Assembly: GCF_000341345.1 (NCBI RefSeq)
Contig: NC_020302.1
Coordinates: 352,075-416,074 of the forward strand
DNA: 64,000 nt
From: Corynebacterium halotolerans YIM 70093 = DSM 44683
GTDB taxonomy: Bacteria; Actinomycetota; Actinomycetes; Mycobacteriales; Mycobacteriaceae
Reading direction: 5' to 3'
The notes beneath the pieces were generated by a model that ran no database searches, had not been told where the DNA came from, and worked only from the letters and a program-made list of their open reading frames with translations. A program made the translations under genes and the position numbers. This document shows positions 8,891 to 17,466 of the stretch, in pieces; the first letter of the stretch is position 1; each line of letters opens with the position of its first letter.

Positions 8891-9246
8891 GACCGGGATA
8901 GGGCCCGGGCAGGGCGGGCGTGGCCTGCGCTCCCCGGTGTGCCTGGCCCCCGGGCCTGGGAGGGGATGGCGGACCTGTTGCTGGGGGAGAAACCGCGGCG
9001 AGGTGTATTTTCCGCGGAAGCATTGTGTATCCGCCCTGTTCACCCCACTCCGGGAGGCGAGATAATGCACCTTGACGGGTCGTGTGCTTCCCGGCGGAAT
9101 TCCTGCTCAGCAGGTGGGTGGCCTCTCATCCGGCCGCCTCCACCGCAGTCGCCTGCCGGAACGACAAAAGCGCCAGGGCCATTCTGGCCCTGGCGCGCAG
9201 CTCCGCCCGGTCGGTGGTCGCGGCCTGTGGGGCAGCGACCCGTCCG
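8891..9246. other. Intergenic space between convergent genes; no convincing gene
   Basis: 356 bp. A weak ORF starts at ATG 9064 behind GGGAGG but runs into the antisense of the next gene and looks compositional. Nothing else was recognised apart from the terminator at its right end. Confidence 0.6.
9162..9196 (-). terminator. Rho-independent terminator of the four-TM protein gene
   Basis: Perfect 12-bp arms GCGCCAGGGCCA / TGGCCCTGGCGC (9170-9196) with a 3-nt loop. Read on the minus strand, the stem is followed by TTTTGTCG. Confidence 0.85.
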
Positions 9247-9594
9247 TCACCAGAAGACGGCGACGGCGATATTGATCAGCGACAGTCCGCCCACGGCGTG
9301 GGCCAGGCCCTTGGAGACCGGCTCATCCTTGGCCACCTTGCGGCGCCCGATGATCGCGGCCACCAGCACGGCGATGAGGATCACCAGCTTGACGCCGATC
9401 TTCATGTGGTTGACCGCGCCGTCACCCATCTCCAACGACCCCACGAGCAGGAGACCGGTGACCAGCTGCACCCATGCGCCGATATGCTGCCACTGCAGCA
9501 CCGTCGGCTTCCGGAAGGTCGCGAGCCAGCCACCCACGAGAGCGGCAGTGCCCAGCAGGTGCAGGAAGAGGAGCAGGGAGTGCAGAAGATCCAT
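9247..9594 (-). CDS. Four-helix membrane protein, 115 aa
   Basis: Four hydrophobic helices at about 1-22, 37-55, 66-84 and 98-114; short loops with LHLLGTA, WQHIGAWVQL and KIGVKLVI. No catalytic residues recognised; conserved integral membrane protein of unknown function. TTAGCA lies about 7 nt before ATG 9594 and it ends in a strong terminator, so it is probably monocistronic. Confidence 0.75.
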   Translation of the reverse strand: MDLLHSLLLFLHLLGTAALVGGWLATFRKPTVLQWQHIGAWVQLVTGLLLVGSLEMGDGAVNHMKIGVKLVILIAVLVAAIIGRRKVAKDEPVSKGLAHAVGGLSLINIAVAVFW

Positions 9595-9701
9595 GGCCTC
9601 ATGCTAACTTTTTCCGGGCACCGGAGCGAAACGGCAACAGTGCTGGTCGACGGGCGGGGGTGGGGCCGGCCGCCGGGGCCGGGCCACCCCGCACGCGCCC
9701 G

Positions 9702-10646
9702 CTAATCCGCCCGCGGTGCGACGTCGATACGCGTCAGGTAGTCCCGCACCACCCGCACGAAACCGGCGGGGTCCTCCACCTGGGGCAGGTTCTTCGTCCC
9801 GGGCACGGCGACCGTCTCCAGCCCGCCGGTGACCCGGTCGGCGGAGCGGGCCGCCAGGTGCGGCCACGCGCCCTGCGGTGGCTGGATGAGCAGGGTGGGG
9901 GCGGTGACCTTCGTGCCCATCCACTTCGCGGGCACGGCCGAGGCCAGCAGCCGGTTGTTGCGCAGGATGGCCGGGCGGGCGTTGCCGATCGCCGCCGCCC
10001 GACGTCGCAGATCGAGCAGCTCGGTGAAGCGTGGGGAGCGGTGGAACCCTGCGGCCGTGTTGAGCCGCAGTTGGCGGTGGTACGCGGCCGGGATCAGGCC
10101 CGGGAGGGAGTACAGCAGGGGGCCGGGCAGGCGGGAGAGCAGGGTGCGCGCGATCATCCACGGGAACTCCCAGGGGCGCGCGGCGATCGAGCGGCGCAGG
10201 TCCACCGGATGGGCGGAGCTGACCGAGATCAGTGCGCGCACCCGCTCCGGGTGGTTGGCGGCCAGCGCCCAGGCGATCGTGCCGCCGGTGTCGGAACCGA
10301 CGACCACCGCGGAGTCGTGACCGAGCGCCAGGATGAGGCCGGAGACGTCGTCGACCGCGGTGGGCAGGTCGCCGCCGTAGGGGCCCGGGGGCTTGTCGGA
10401 CATGCCGTAGCCGCGGGCGTCGACGGCCGCGACGTGGAAGCCGGTCTCCGCCAGCGGCGCGATCACCTCGGCGAAGTCGAACCAACCGCCGAAGGCTCCG
10501 TGGAGCAGCACGATGAGCGGATCCCCCGGATTGCCCGCGACGGCCGCGTGCAGGCGCAGCCCGCGGGTGTGGACCAACTGGTGGGTGAACGGGCCGGGCA
10601 GCTCCACCGTGGAGGGCGGCAGTACGGGGCGGCGGCTCGTCGGCAC
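9702..10646 (-). CDS. Alpha/beta hydrolase, epoxide-hydrolase-like, catalytic His replaced
   Basis: 314 residues. Oxyanion segment LLHGAFGGWFDF at 47-58 and nucleophile elbow VVGSDTGG with Asp119, the epoxide hydrolase/dehalogenase pattern. The usual GGH/GAGH acid-base motif is here GTKNLPQVE, so the catalytic His position is Asn286. This may make the enzyme inactive or change its chemistry. GTG start 10646 with GAGGAG upstream. Synteny matches EphE (Rv3670) next to marP. Function uncertain despite the clear fold. Confidence 0.85.
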   Translation of the reverse strand: MPTSRRPVLPPSTVELPGPFTHQLVHTRGLRLHAAVAGNPGDPLIVLLHGAFGGWFDFAEVIAPLAETGFHVAAVDARGYGMSDKPPGPYGGDLPTAVDDVSGLILALGHDSAVVVGSDTGGTIAWALAANHPERVRALISVSSAHPVDLRRSIAARPWEFPWMIARTLLSRLPGPLLYSLPGLIPAAYHRQLRLNTAAGFHRSPRFTELLDLRRRAAAIGNARPAILRNNRLLASAVPAKWMGTKVTAPTLLIQPPQGAWPHLAARSADRVTGGLETVAVPGTKNLPQVEDPAGFVRVVRDYLTRIDVAPRAD

Positions 10647-10742
10647 GGGTCTCCTCGGGCGGGGTCGGGCTCGGGATGGGGGAGGGCAGGCTGCGCGGCG
10701 GGGATGTCTCAGCGGGGATGCTTCAGCGGGCTGCGCGGGGGA

Positions 10743-10772
10743 CGAAAAAGCCCGCCCGGTGGGTGGCCACGG
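10743..10772 (-). terminator. Probable terminator of the holin-like membrane gene
   Basis: GC-rich imperfect hairpin; on the minus strand CCCACCGGGCGGGC is followed by TTTTTCG. Confidence 0.5.
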
Positions 10773-10793
10773 ACGGACTGCAGGGGTGTGCCG

Positions 10794-11297
10794 CTAGCTG
10801 TACAGGCCGCGGTTCTTGCCCTCGATCCGCTTGGTGGCCTGGCCGGGCACCAGGTTCTTCAGTTCATTGACTGATTCGATGGTGGCCTTCGGCGCGCTGA
10901 TCTTCTTGACCTTGCGCCAGCCGAACAGGGCCAGGCCGGCGGCGATGACGATCATCACGAGGAAGACGATGAGGAAGGCGGCCCACGGCTCGAGCCACAG
11001 GGTCAGCAGCATGGCGACGAAGAAGAAAAAGAAGAACGAGCTGTACAGGGCGATGACGCCCGCGGCGCCGAACAGGCCACCGCCGATCGCGCCCTTCTTC
11101 GCCTCGCCGGCCAGCTCGGTCTTGGCCAGCTCCAGCTCGGCGCGGAACAGGCGCGACATCTGGGATGTCGCGTTGGAGACCAGCTCGCCGATGGAGTTCT
11201 CGCCCGCCCGGGTGGCGTCGACGTCGCTGAGCGGAATCGAGCTGACCTTCGACGAGAAGTCCTGGGGTCCGTCAGTGAAGAGTCCGTTGTTGCTCAC
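10794..11297 (-). CDS. Membrane protein of the phage-holin-like Phage_holin_3_6 family
   Basis: 167 residues: an amphipathic N-terminal half (GELVSNATSQMSRLFRAELELAKTEL), then two membrane helices, the first with an unusual run of Phe (residues 86-93), and a cytosolic C-terminal part. This is the actinobacterial 'phage holin family/DUF1469' pattern; cellular role unknown. GTG start 11297 is chosen because GGAAGG lies 6-8 nt upstream; longer in-frame extensions are low-complexity. Rv3669-like by position. Confidence 0.8.
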   Translation of the reverse strand: MSNNGLFTDGPQDFSSKVSSIPLSDVDATRAGENSIGELVSNATSQMSRLFRAELELAKTELAGEAKKGAIGGGLFGAAGVIALYSSFFFFFFVAMLLTLWLEPWAAFLIVFLVMIVIAAGLALFGWRKVKKISAPKATIESVNELKNLVPGQATKRIEGKNRGLYS

Positions 11298-11441
11298 GAT
11301 GTGCCTTCCTCCGGGTGATCGACTGGGGTTGTCGCGGTACTGCCAGTTCAGTGTAGTTGTAGCCAATCGTGCCACGGATTGCCCGATCGTGTGTGATCGG
11401 CGGGGCCCGGCCACAACCGTCCGACAGCTATCGTAATTGAT

Positions 11442-12149
11442 ATGCCCACCGATGACCCGCTATCGCCCCTGCTCTCGCTCGGGGACATCACCCAGCTCGC
11501 CGCCGCCGCCACCGGGGCGGTCGCCGCCGTGCACCGCCGCCCGGTCAATCTCCGGCGCGCGGAGATCACCGGTTCCGAATCGGTGCTGCGGGGTGCGCGC
11601 ACCTCGGCGCTTCTCGACGGCGCGCAGGTCACCCTCGACGCCGAGCCCACCGGCATGCTCGGGCAGGCGATCAGCGTCTACGGGCTGCTGGCGCCTGATT
11701 CCCTGCAGACCTCCGCGCGCACCTTCAACCGTGCCCCGCTGCAGATCCTGGCGCGCATGGACACCCTCGCCGGCGGCGACGGGGTGCCGGCGACCCCGGA
11801 CGGGGCCGGGCGGCTGCGGGTGCTCGCGCAGGTGATCGGTTCCGGGGCGCACCCGGCGCTGCTCCCGCAGATCGTCCACGGGGAGATCCTGGCCCGGGAG
11901 ATCTTCGGCGGGCGCAGCGGGGTCATCGCCCGGGCGGCGGGCCGGCTGGCGGCGGTGGCCACCGGCTTCGACCCGCGCGGCCTGGCGGTGCCGGAGCCGT
12001 GGCTCAACCGCCACCGCGGTGACTATGAGCGGGCCGCGGCAGGATTCGCCGAGGGGCCCGAGGGGGTGCGGGTCTTCGTGGAGCTGCTATTGCGGGCCTG
12101 GACCGCCGGGGCCGAGGAGGCCGAGGCGATCGCGCGGGCGGCGTCGTAG
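11442..12149 (+). CDS. Conserved actinobacterial protein of unknown function (Rv3662c-like)
   Basis: 235-residue soluble, Ala/Gly-rich protein; conserved-looking segment QIVHGEILAREIFGGRSGVIARAA at about 144-167. Some databases call relatives 'oxidoreductase', but no nucleotide-binding motif is visible. The start is ATG 11442: TATCGT (11429-11434) leaves exactly 7 nt, a leaderless start. Convergent with the HAD phosphatase gene. Confidence 0.8.
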   Translation: MPTDDPLSPLLSLGDITQLAAAATGAVAAVHRRPVNLRRAEITGSESVLRGARTSALLDGAQVTLDAEPTGMLGQAISVYGLLAPDSLQTSARTFNRAPLQILARMDTLAGGDGVPATPDGAGRLRVLAQVIGSGAHPALLPQIVHGEILAREIFGGRSGVIARAAGRLAAVATGFDPRGLAVPEPWLNRHRGDYERAAAGFAEGPEGVRVFVELLLRAWTAGAEEAEAIARAAS

Positions 12150-12194
12150 CGGGGCGTCGTGGCGGGCGGCGTCGACAAGCGGTGCCGGCCCGTC

Positions 12195-13022
12195 TCAGGC
12201 GCTGCCGCGCCGGCCCCGCTGGGCCCACCAGATTCCGCCGACGACGCCGGCGGTGACCGCGGCGGCCACCCCCGCGCCGATGCCGACCTCCTTGGTCGAG
12301 GGCATCTGGAACAGCGGCACCGGATTCTTGAAGATGCGGATCTCCCAGCCGCGTTCCAGGGCCGCCTTCTTCATGGCACGGTCCGGGTTGACGGCCACGG
12401 GATTGCCCACGGTCTCGAGCATGGGCAGGTCGGTCGCCGAGTCGGAGTAGGCGTAGCTGGCGGCGAGGTCGTAGCCGTGCTCCTCGGCGAGCCGGGCGAT
12501 GGCCTCGGCCTTGGCGTCGCCCTTGCAGTAGAAGAGGAGCTCACCGGTGAAGCGGCCGTCCCGGATCTCCAGCTCGGTGGCCACCACCCGGTCGATGCCG
12601 AGTTCGGCGCCGATGAGTTCGACGAGCTGGGTCGCCGAGGCGGAGAGGATGATGACGTCGTGGCCGGCGTTGTGGTGGAAGGTGATCAGCTCGCGGGCCT
12701 CGGCGTAGATCGCCGGGGTGACCACGTGGTGCATGGTCTCCTCGGCGATCTGCCGCACCTGTTCATCGGACCAGCCGGCCACCATGGCGGCGAGCTGGTC
12801 ACGGGTGGTGTCCATCTGCTCACTGGACTGGCCGGCGAACATGTAGGTCGCCTTGGCCAGCGACATCTGGAGCGCCTCCGTCGGGGTGATCAGGCCGCTG
12901 TGCATGAACTCGCGGCCGAAGGCGAAGGCCGAGGAGGTGGCGATGATGGTTTTGTCCAGGTCGAAGAAGGCCGCCACGCGGGGGGTGGGGGCCTGTTCTG
13001 CAGGGCGGGACCCGGTTGTCAT
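12195..13022 (-). CDS. HAD-superfamily phosphatase (SerB-like) with C-terminal membrane helix
   Basis: 275 residues. HAD motif I FFDLDKT near residue 22, motif II LSAS (IILSASATQ), motif III/IV SDSATDLPML. A C-terminal hydrophobic helix (VGIGAGVAAAVTAGVVGGIWW) plus a basic tail anchors it. Phosphoserine-phosphatase/acyltransferase-linked HAD-1B type; true substrate unknown. ATG 13022 is chosen because TACACT lies 8 nt upstream. It is divergent from the 6C RNA and ssd, the arrangement known from C. glutamicum (cg0360). Confidence 0.88.
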   Translation of the reverse strand: MTTGSRPAEQAPTPRVAAFFDLDKTIIATSSAFAFGREFMHSGLITPTEALQMSLAKATYMFAGQSSEQMDTTRDQLAAMVAGWSDEQVRQIAEETMHHVVTPAIYAEARELITFHHNAGHDVIILSASATQLVELIGAELGIDRVVATELEIRDGRFTGELLFYCKGDAKAEAIARLAEEHGYDLAASYAYSDSATDLPMLETVGNPVAVNPDRAMKKAALERGWEIRIFKNPVPLFQMPSTKEVGIGAGVAAAVTAGVVGGIWWAQRGRRGSA

Positions 13023-13191
13023 GGACCCATAGTGTAGACCTCGTTTCCCCGAGAAGTAAGAGGCAGTTGTTGCAGACGTGAATGATGTGGTTGAGGAGGT
13101 GTGGGGGAGGGGGAACGAACGGGGTTCCCGGATCTGATCCCGGGTGCCCCCGGGGACCCGAAAGAGGTTTCGGGGAAAGTCGGGCCGGGTA

Positions 13192-13220
13192 TTGTCACAG
13201 GGGCTGAGATATGCCATAAT
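13192..13220 (+). promoter_or_regulatory. Promoter of the 6C small RNA
   Basis: TTGTCA (13192-13197), 17-bp spacer, CATAAT (13215-13220). Predicted transcription start near 13227, just upstream of the two C-loop hairpins. Confidence 0.75.
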
Positions 13221-13226
13221 TCTTCG

Positions 13227-13331
13227 TGCAAGGCCCCGATATACCGTGCGGCCTGCCCCGGCACACCCCCCGAGGCCGGGTTACGACGGCCCGCGCACAC
13301 CCCCCCGAGGCGCGGGCCGTCCCTTATTTTT
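13227..13331 (+). ncRNA. 6C RNA
   Basis: Small regulatory RNA of Actinobacteria, named for two hairpins that each carry six or more cytosines in the loop. Both are present here: stem CCCGGC/GCCGGG around loop ACACCCCCCGAG (about 13257-13280), and stem ACGGCCCGCG/CGCGGGCCGT (13286-13320) around a loop that also contains ACACCCCCCGAG. The second stem runs into CCCTTATTTTT and so serves as terminator. The location between the HAD gene and ssd matches C. glutamicum, where the RNA has been linked to the DNA-damage response. Start and end are predicted from promoter and terminator. Confidence 0.9.
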
Positions 13332-13332
13332 C

Positions 13333-13366
13333 ACCCCACCGCGAGTATGGACCGCGGTGGGGTTTT
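13333..13366 (+). terminator. Second, tandem terminator behind the 6C RNA
   Basis: Perfect 11-bp arms ACCCCACCGCG / CGCGGTGGGGT (13333-13343, 13353-13363) followed by TTTT. It protects the ssd/tad promoter region from read-through. Confidence 0.8.
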
Positions 13367-13386
13367 CCGTGCGCCGGGCCGCCGGG

Positions 13387-13395
13387 TTATCCACA
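13387..13395 (+). promoter_or_regulatory. DnaA-box-like sequence upstream of ssd
   Basis: TTATCCACA, a perfect match to the DnaA box, about 95 bp before the ssd ATG; TACTCCACA follows at about 13428. A single good box is not an origin. The rest of 13396-13488 holds no recognised promoter. Confidence 0.4.
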
Positions 13396-13488
13396 GAACC
13401 GCGTTGATACGTCATCCAACTGCCGGGTACTCCACAGGCCGCCGCGCACCCCGTTGAGCCCGCCGGGGGACGGGGAGAAGGTGGGGCC

Positions 13489-14637
13489 ATGACCGAGACC
13501 CACCACCCGAGCACCAGCCGCTCCGAGGCCTTCATCCTCGTCGCCGTCGGCGACCCGGTGACCCACCCGGAGGCGATGCACGTCGCCGCGGCCACCGGCC
13601 ACCAGGTCGTCGACACCGTCGACCCGCGCGACGTGACCCGCCACTTCCCGCGTGCCGACGCCATGCTCGTCGACGCCGAGACCGCCGGCCACGTCGCCAC
13701 CCTGGGCCGGCGGGAGCGCATCTACTTCCTGGCCCCGGACCCGGGGCCGGTGGACTGGCGCGCCGCCCTGACCTGCCACGCCGACCAGGCCTTCCTGCTG
13801 CCCGCGCAGGCCCCGGAACTGCTCGCCGAACTCGGCCACGCCAGCGCCCCGCACGCCGGGGCGGACGCGGGTCCGGCCGGCGGTCGGGAGCGGCGCCCGG
13901 GCACCGGTGGGGTAGGCGGCACCGTCATCGCGGTCACCGGCTCCTGCGGCGGCGCCGGGGTCTCCACGCTGGCCGGGTCCGTCGCCCGGCTCGCCGCCCA
14001 GGGGGAGGCCGGGGCCGTGACGCTCGTCGACGGCGTCGGCAATTCCGGCGGCCTCGACCTGCTACTCGGTCTGGAGGACACCTCCGGCGCCCGCTGGCCG
14101 GACCTGCGCCTGGGGGAGGGGGCCGTGGCCGCCGAGGATCTGCGCGCCGCGCTGCCGGCCACCCGCGACGGCATCGCCGTGCTCGCCGCCGCCCGCTCCG
14201 CCATCGCCGACCCCTTCACCCTCGACCCGCAGGCCGTGACCACGGTGCTCGACTCCCTGCGGGCGGGGACCGGGACCACCGTCGTCGACCTGCCGCCCGA
14301 CGGTCTGCTCAGCGCGTCGGGCGAGGCGGTCCTCGACACCTGCGGACAGGTCGCGCTCGTCGTGCCCGCCGAAGTGCGCCCCGCGGCCGCGGCGGCCCGG
14401 CTGACCGCCCAGCTGGCGCGCACCCGCACCCCGGTCGCCGTCATCGCCCGCCACCGCGGCTGGTCCGGGCTCACGCCCGCCGACCTGGAGAAGGTCGCCC
14501 GCGCGGACGTCGTCGCCGAACTCGGAACCGTCGCCCGCCTGCCGCGCACCGTGGAGTTGACCGGCCTGCCCGAACAACTGCCCAGACCACTGGCCACCGC
14601 CGCCCGGGCGGTCCTCGACGAGGCGGGGGTGGCGTGA
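13489..14637 (+). CDS. ssd: Septum-site-determining / CpaE-TadZ-like protein with degenerate P-loop
   Basis: 382 residues. N-terminal receiver-like region (about 15-115), linker, then a MinD/ParA-type domain. The deviant Walker A is GSCGGAGVST (151-160): both lysines of the usual KGGxGK[ST] are missing, so ATP binding is doubtful. This is the 'helicase/secretion neighbourhood CpaE-like' family; it localises Tad machinery, and the mycobacterial Ssd affects division. First gene of the tad operon; its stop overlaps the tadA ATG. Confidence 0.9.
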   Translation: MTETHHPSTSRSEAFILVAVGDPVTHPEAMHVAAATGHQVVDTVDPRDVTRHFPRADAMLVDAETAGHVATLGRRERIYFLAPDPGPVDWRAALTCHADQAFLLPAQAPELLAELGHASAPHAGADAGPAGGRERRPGTGGVGGTVIAVTGSCGGAGVSTLAGSVARLAAQGEAGAVTLVDGVGNSGGLDLLLGLEDTSGARWPDLRLGEGAVAAEDLRAALPATRDGIAVLAAARSAIADPFTLDPQAVTTVLDSLRAGTGTTVVDLPPDGLLSASGEAVLDTCGQVALVVPAEVRPAAAAARLTAQLARTRTPVAVIARHRGWSGLTPADLEKVARADVVAELGTVARLPRTVELTGLPEQLPRPLATAARAVLDEAGVA

Positions 14638-15779
14638 TGGACTCCCACGACGGACTCCTCGAACGCGTGCAACGCCGCCTGGCAGAGGAGCCCGACGTAG
14701 CCGGCGACCCCACCGAGCTGGCCCGACTCGTGCGCGCCGAGGCCGGGGTGATCAGCGACGTCGACGTGCTCGACCTGCTGCGCCGCCTGCGCCACGACTC
14801 CACCGGCGTCGGCCTGCTCGAACAGCTGCTCACCCAGGACGGGGTCACCGACATCGTGGTCAACGGACCCCGGGGCGTGTGGTTCGACCGCGGCCGCGGC
14901 CTGGAACGCGCGCAACTGTCCTTCGGCTCCGACGCCGAGGTCCGCCAGTTGGCCACCCGCCTGGCCGTGGCCTGCGGGCGCCGCCTGGACGACGCCCAAC
15001 CCTTCGCCGACGGCCGCCTGGCCCGCGACGACGGCAGCTCCATCCGCGTGCACGCCCTGTTGTCCCCGCCCGCGGAGGCCGGCACCTGCCTGAGCCTGCG
15101 GATGCTGCGGCAGGCGACCACCACCCTCGACCAGCTGGTCGGCCGCGGCACCCTCGGGGAGGACACCGCCGACCTGCTGCGCGCGGTCGTCGAGCAGCGC
15201 CAGGCCTTCCTCGTCGTCGGCGGTACCGGATCCGGCAAGACCACGATGCTGGCGGCCCTGCTCGCCGAGGTCGGCCACGACGAGCGCATTATCTGCATCG
15301 AGGACACCGCCGAGCTCCACCCGCCGCACCCGCACGTGCTCAACCTGGTCTCCCGCTCCCACAACATCGAGGGCCGCGGCGAGATCACCATGTCCGACCT
15401 GCTGCGCCAGGCCCTGCGGATGCGCCCCGACCGCATCGTCGTCGGCGAGATCCGCGGGCCCGAGGTCGTGGACCTGCTCGCCGCGCTCAACACCGGCCAC
15501 GACGGCGGGGCCGGCACCATCCACGCCAACTCCCTGGCCGAGGTCCCCGCCCGCATGGAGGCGCTCGCCGCCCTCGGCGGGCTCGACCGCACCGCGCTGC
15601 ACTCCCAGCTGGCGGCGGCGGTCGACGTCGTCATCGCCATGCGGCGGGAGACCGACGGGCGGCGCCGCGTCCACCAGATCGGCGTGCTCGGCGGCAACCC
15701 CGTCACCGCCCGTGTCGTGTGGGACGCCGACCACGGCGCCCTCGACGGCTTTGCCGAACTCAGCGGGGAGGCGCCGTGA
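14637..15779 (+). CDS. tadA: Tad pilus secretion ATPase
   Basis: Type II/IV secretion ATPase of the CpaF family, powering Flp pilus assembly. Walker A GGTGSGKT at 195-202, Asp box IICIEDTAEL, Walker B-like MRPDRIVVGEIRGPE, His box GTIHANS. ATG 14637 overlaps the ssd stop by one base (a GTG one codon upstream is possible); its stop overlaps the tadB GTG by four bases. Confidence 0.94.
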   Translation: MDSHDGLLERVQRRLAEEPDVAGDPTELARLVRAEAGVISDVDVLDLLRRLRHDSTGVGLLEQLLTQDGVTDIVVNGPRGVWFDRGRGLERAQLSFGSDAEVRQLATRLAVACGRRLDDAQPFADGRLARDDGSSIRVHALLSPPAEAGTCLSLRMLRQATTTLDQLVGRGTLGEDTADLLRAVVEQRQAFLVVGGTGSGKTTMLAALLAEVGHDERIICIEDTAELHPPHPHVLNLVSRSHNIEGRGEITMSDLLRQALRMRPDRIVVGEIRGPEVVDLLAALNTGHDGGAGTIHANSLAEVPARMEALAALGGLDRTALHSQLAAAVDVVIAMRRETDGRRRVHQIGVLGGNPVTARVVWDADHGALDGFAELSGEAP

Positions 15780-16558
15780 CCGCCGTCCTGTTGCTCGCCG
15801 CCGCGCTCATCCCCGGCGCCCCGAACCCCGCCGGCCGCATCACCCGCGGTGGCCGCCCACGCCACCTGCCCGGGGCACTCGTACCCGCGGCCGTGTTCGT
15901 CGGGGTCGTCGTCTTCCTCACCGTCGGCCGGCTGAGTGTGGCCGTCGCCACGCTGATCGCCGTGGCCACCGCCGTCTGGAGCGTGCGCGAGCTGCACCGC
16001 GGGCGCCGGGCGCGGCGTCGGCAGGCGGCCACCGCCACCTTCCTCGGCCATCTGGTCGGGCAGCTGCGCGCCGGGTCCGCCCTGCCGCAGGCGATCACCT
16101 CGGCCACCGAACAGCTCGACGACCACGCCCCGGCCGAACTCGCCGAGGTGCTGCGCACCACCGCCGGGCACACCCGCCGCGGCGGCGAGGGCGCCGGCCT
16201 GCTGCTCGAGGCGGGCGGAAGCGTGCCTGAACTGGCCGCCGTGGGCACACTCTGGCGCATCGCCGACCGTCACGGCATCCCGCTGGCCCCGCTCATGGAG
16301 CAGGCCCAGGCACGTCTCGACGCCCGGGCCCGCCACCGCGCCGCCACCACCGCCGCCCTGCAGGGGCCCCAAGCCACCGCGGTCGTGCTCACCCTGCTGC
16401 CCGTCGCCGGCATCGGCATGGGCACCGCCATGGGCGCCGACCCGCTCGGCTTCCTGTTCGGCGGCGGCCTCGGCGGAATCCTGCTGGTCGCGGGCGTCGG
16501 CCTGGCGGCCGGCGGCTTCCTGTGGTCCCGCCACCTCATCGCGGGGGCGGCGGCATGA
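15776..16558 (+). CDS. tadB: Tad pilus inner-membrane platform protein TadB-like
   Basis: GTG start in a GTGA overlap with tadA. 260 residues: N-terminal helices at about 38-70, a cytosolic GspF/T2SSF domain (QAATATFLGHLVGQLRAGSALPQAI...), and C-terminal helices at about 200-255. Platform partner of the TadA ATPase. Shorter than proteobacterial TadB, as usual in corynebacteria. Confidence 0.88.
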   Translation: MTAVLLLAAALIPGAPNPAGRITRGGRPRHLPGALVPAAVFVGVVVFLTVGRLSVAVATLIAVATAVWSVRELHRGRRARRRQAATATFLGHLVGQLRAGSALPQAITSATEQLDDHAPAELAEVLRTTAGHTRRGGEGAGLLLEAGGSVPELAAVGTLWRIADRHGIPLAPLMEQAQARLDARARHRAATTAALQGPQATAVVLTLLPVAGIGMGTAMGADPLGFLFGGGLGGILLVAGVGLAAGGFLWSRHLIAGAAA

Positions 16559-17193
16559 CCCTGACCCTCCTGCTGCTCGCGGCCACCCTGCTCATACCCG
16601 GCCCCGGCCTGCTCACCCGACTGCTGCCCGACGCCGCGGGCACCGGCGCACCCGCGGATCCACGCACCGGTCCGAAGAACCCCCGGGACGGCCCGCCGGG
16701 GTGTCGGCGGTGGCGGTGGCCGGGCACCCGCGCCTCCCGTCCCCACCGCGTCGACCGGCTCGCTGTGGCCGCCGACATCGACCTGTTCGCCGCCTGCGCC
16801 CGCGCCGGGTTGTCGACCTCCGCGGCCGCCCATGCGGTCGCCGCCGCCGGCACCGAACCGACCGCCGCCGAACGGTGGCGCTCGGTGGCCGCCCTGCTGG
16901 CCATCGGGGTGCCCGCCGGCCGGGCGTGGGCTCCGATGGTCGACCTGCCGGGTTTGTCGGAGCTCGCCGGCCTGGCGCGGATGTCCCAGCGTTCCGGGGC
17001 GGCCATCGCCGACGGCTGCGACCGCATCTCCGCAGGGCTGCGGGCGGACGCCGCCGACGACGCCACCGCCCGGGCCGAACGCGCCGGCGTGTTCATCGCG
17101 CTGCCGCTGGCCCTGTGTTTCCTCCCGGCCTTCTTCACCCTCGGGCTCGCCCCGGTGGTGATCGGGCTGGGGACCCGGCTGCTCGCCGGCTGA
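16555..17193 (+). CDS. tadC: Tad pilus platform protein TadC-like
   Basis: ATG overlaps the tadB stop (ATGA). 212 residues: one N-terminal helix, a T2SSF-type domain (AADIDLFAACARAGLSTSAAAHAV... LARMSQRSGAAIAD) and a C-terminal hydrophobic pair (FIALPLALCFLPAFFTLGLAPVV). Second platform component. Confidence 0.88.
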   Translation: MTLTLLLLAATLLIPGPGLLTRLLPDAAGTGAPADPRTGPKNPRDGPPGCRRWRWPGTRASRPHRVDRLAVAADIDLFAACARAGLSTSAAAHAVAAAGTEPTAAERWRSVAALLAIGVPAGRAWAPMVDLPGLSELAGLARMSQRSGAAIADGCDRISAGLRADAADDATARAERAGVFIALPLALCFLPAFFTLGLAPVVIGLGTRLLAG

Positions 17194-17265
17194 CCCGACC
17201 AGTCCCACCTCAACCCCAGGTTCCACCAGTCACCGAATCCCAAGCATCCCAGAAGGAGTTCCACC

Positions 17266-17466
17266 ATGTCCCACATGTCCCAGTTCGCCTCCCGAATCCG
17301 TGCCGTGACCGACAACGACGACGGCATGTCCACGATCGAGTACGCCATGGGCTCGCTGGCGGCCGCGGCGCTGGCCGCGGTGCTCTACATGGTCATCAAC
17401 GGCGGCGGGGTCGTCGACGCCATCGAGTCCATCATCACCGACGCCCTGTCCAACACCCCGGGCTGA
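17266..17466 (+). CDS. Flp-type pilin (DUF4244), 66 aa
   Basis: The pilin subunit of the cluster. A basic N-terminus ends in DDG, followed by MSTIEYAMGSLAAAALAAVLYMVI: a prepilin cleavage site after Gly20, Glu at mature position 5, and one hydrophobic helix. AGAAGGAG lies 5-7 nt before ATG 17266. No prepilin peptidase gene is in this cluster. Its stop overlaps the next ATG. Confidence 0.88.
   Translation: MSHMSQFASRIRAVTDNDDGMSTIEYAMGSLAAAALAAVLYMVINGGGVVDAIESIITDALSNTPG

Noticed and set aside
9064-9607. Small gene from ATG 9064 with GGGAGG
   Set aside because: The frame has Pro/Arg-rich composition and runs through the antisense of the four-TM gene and its terminator.
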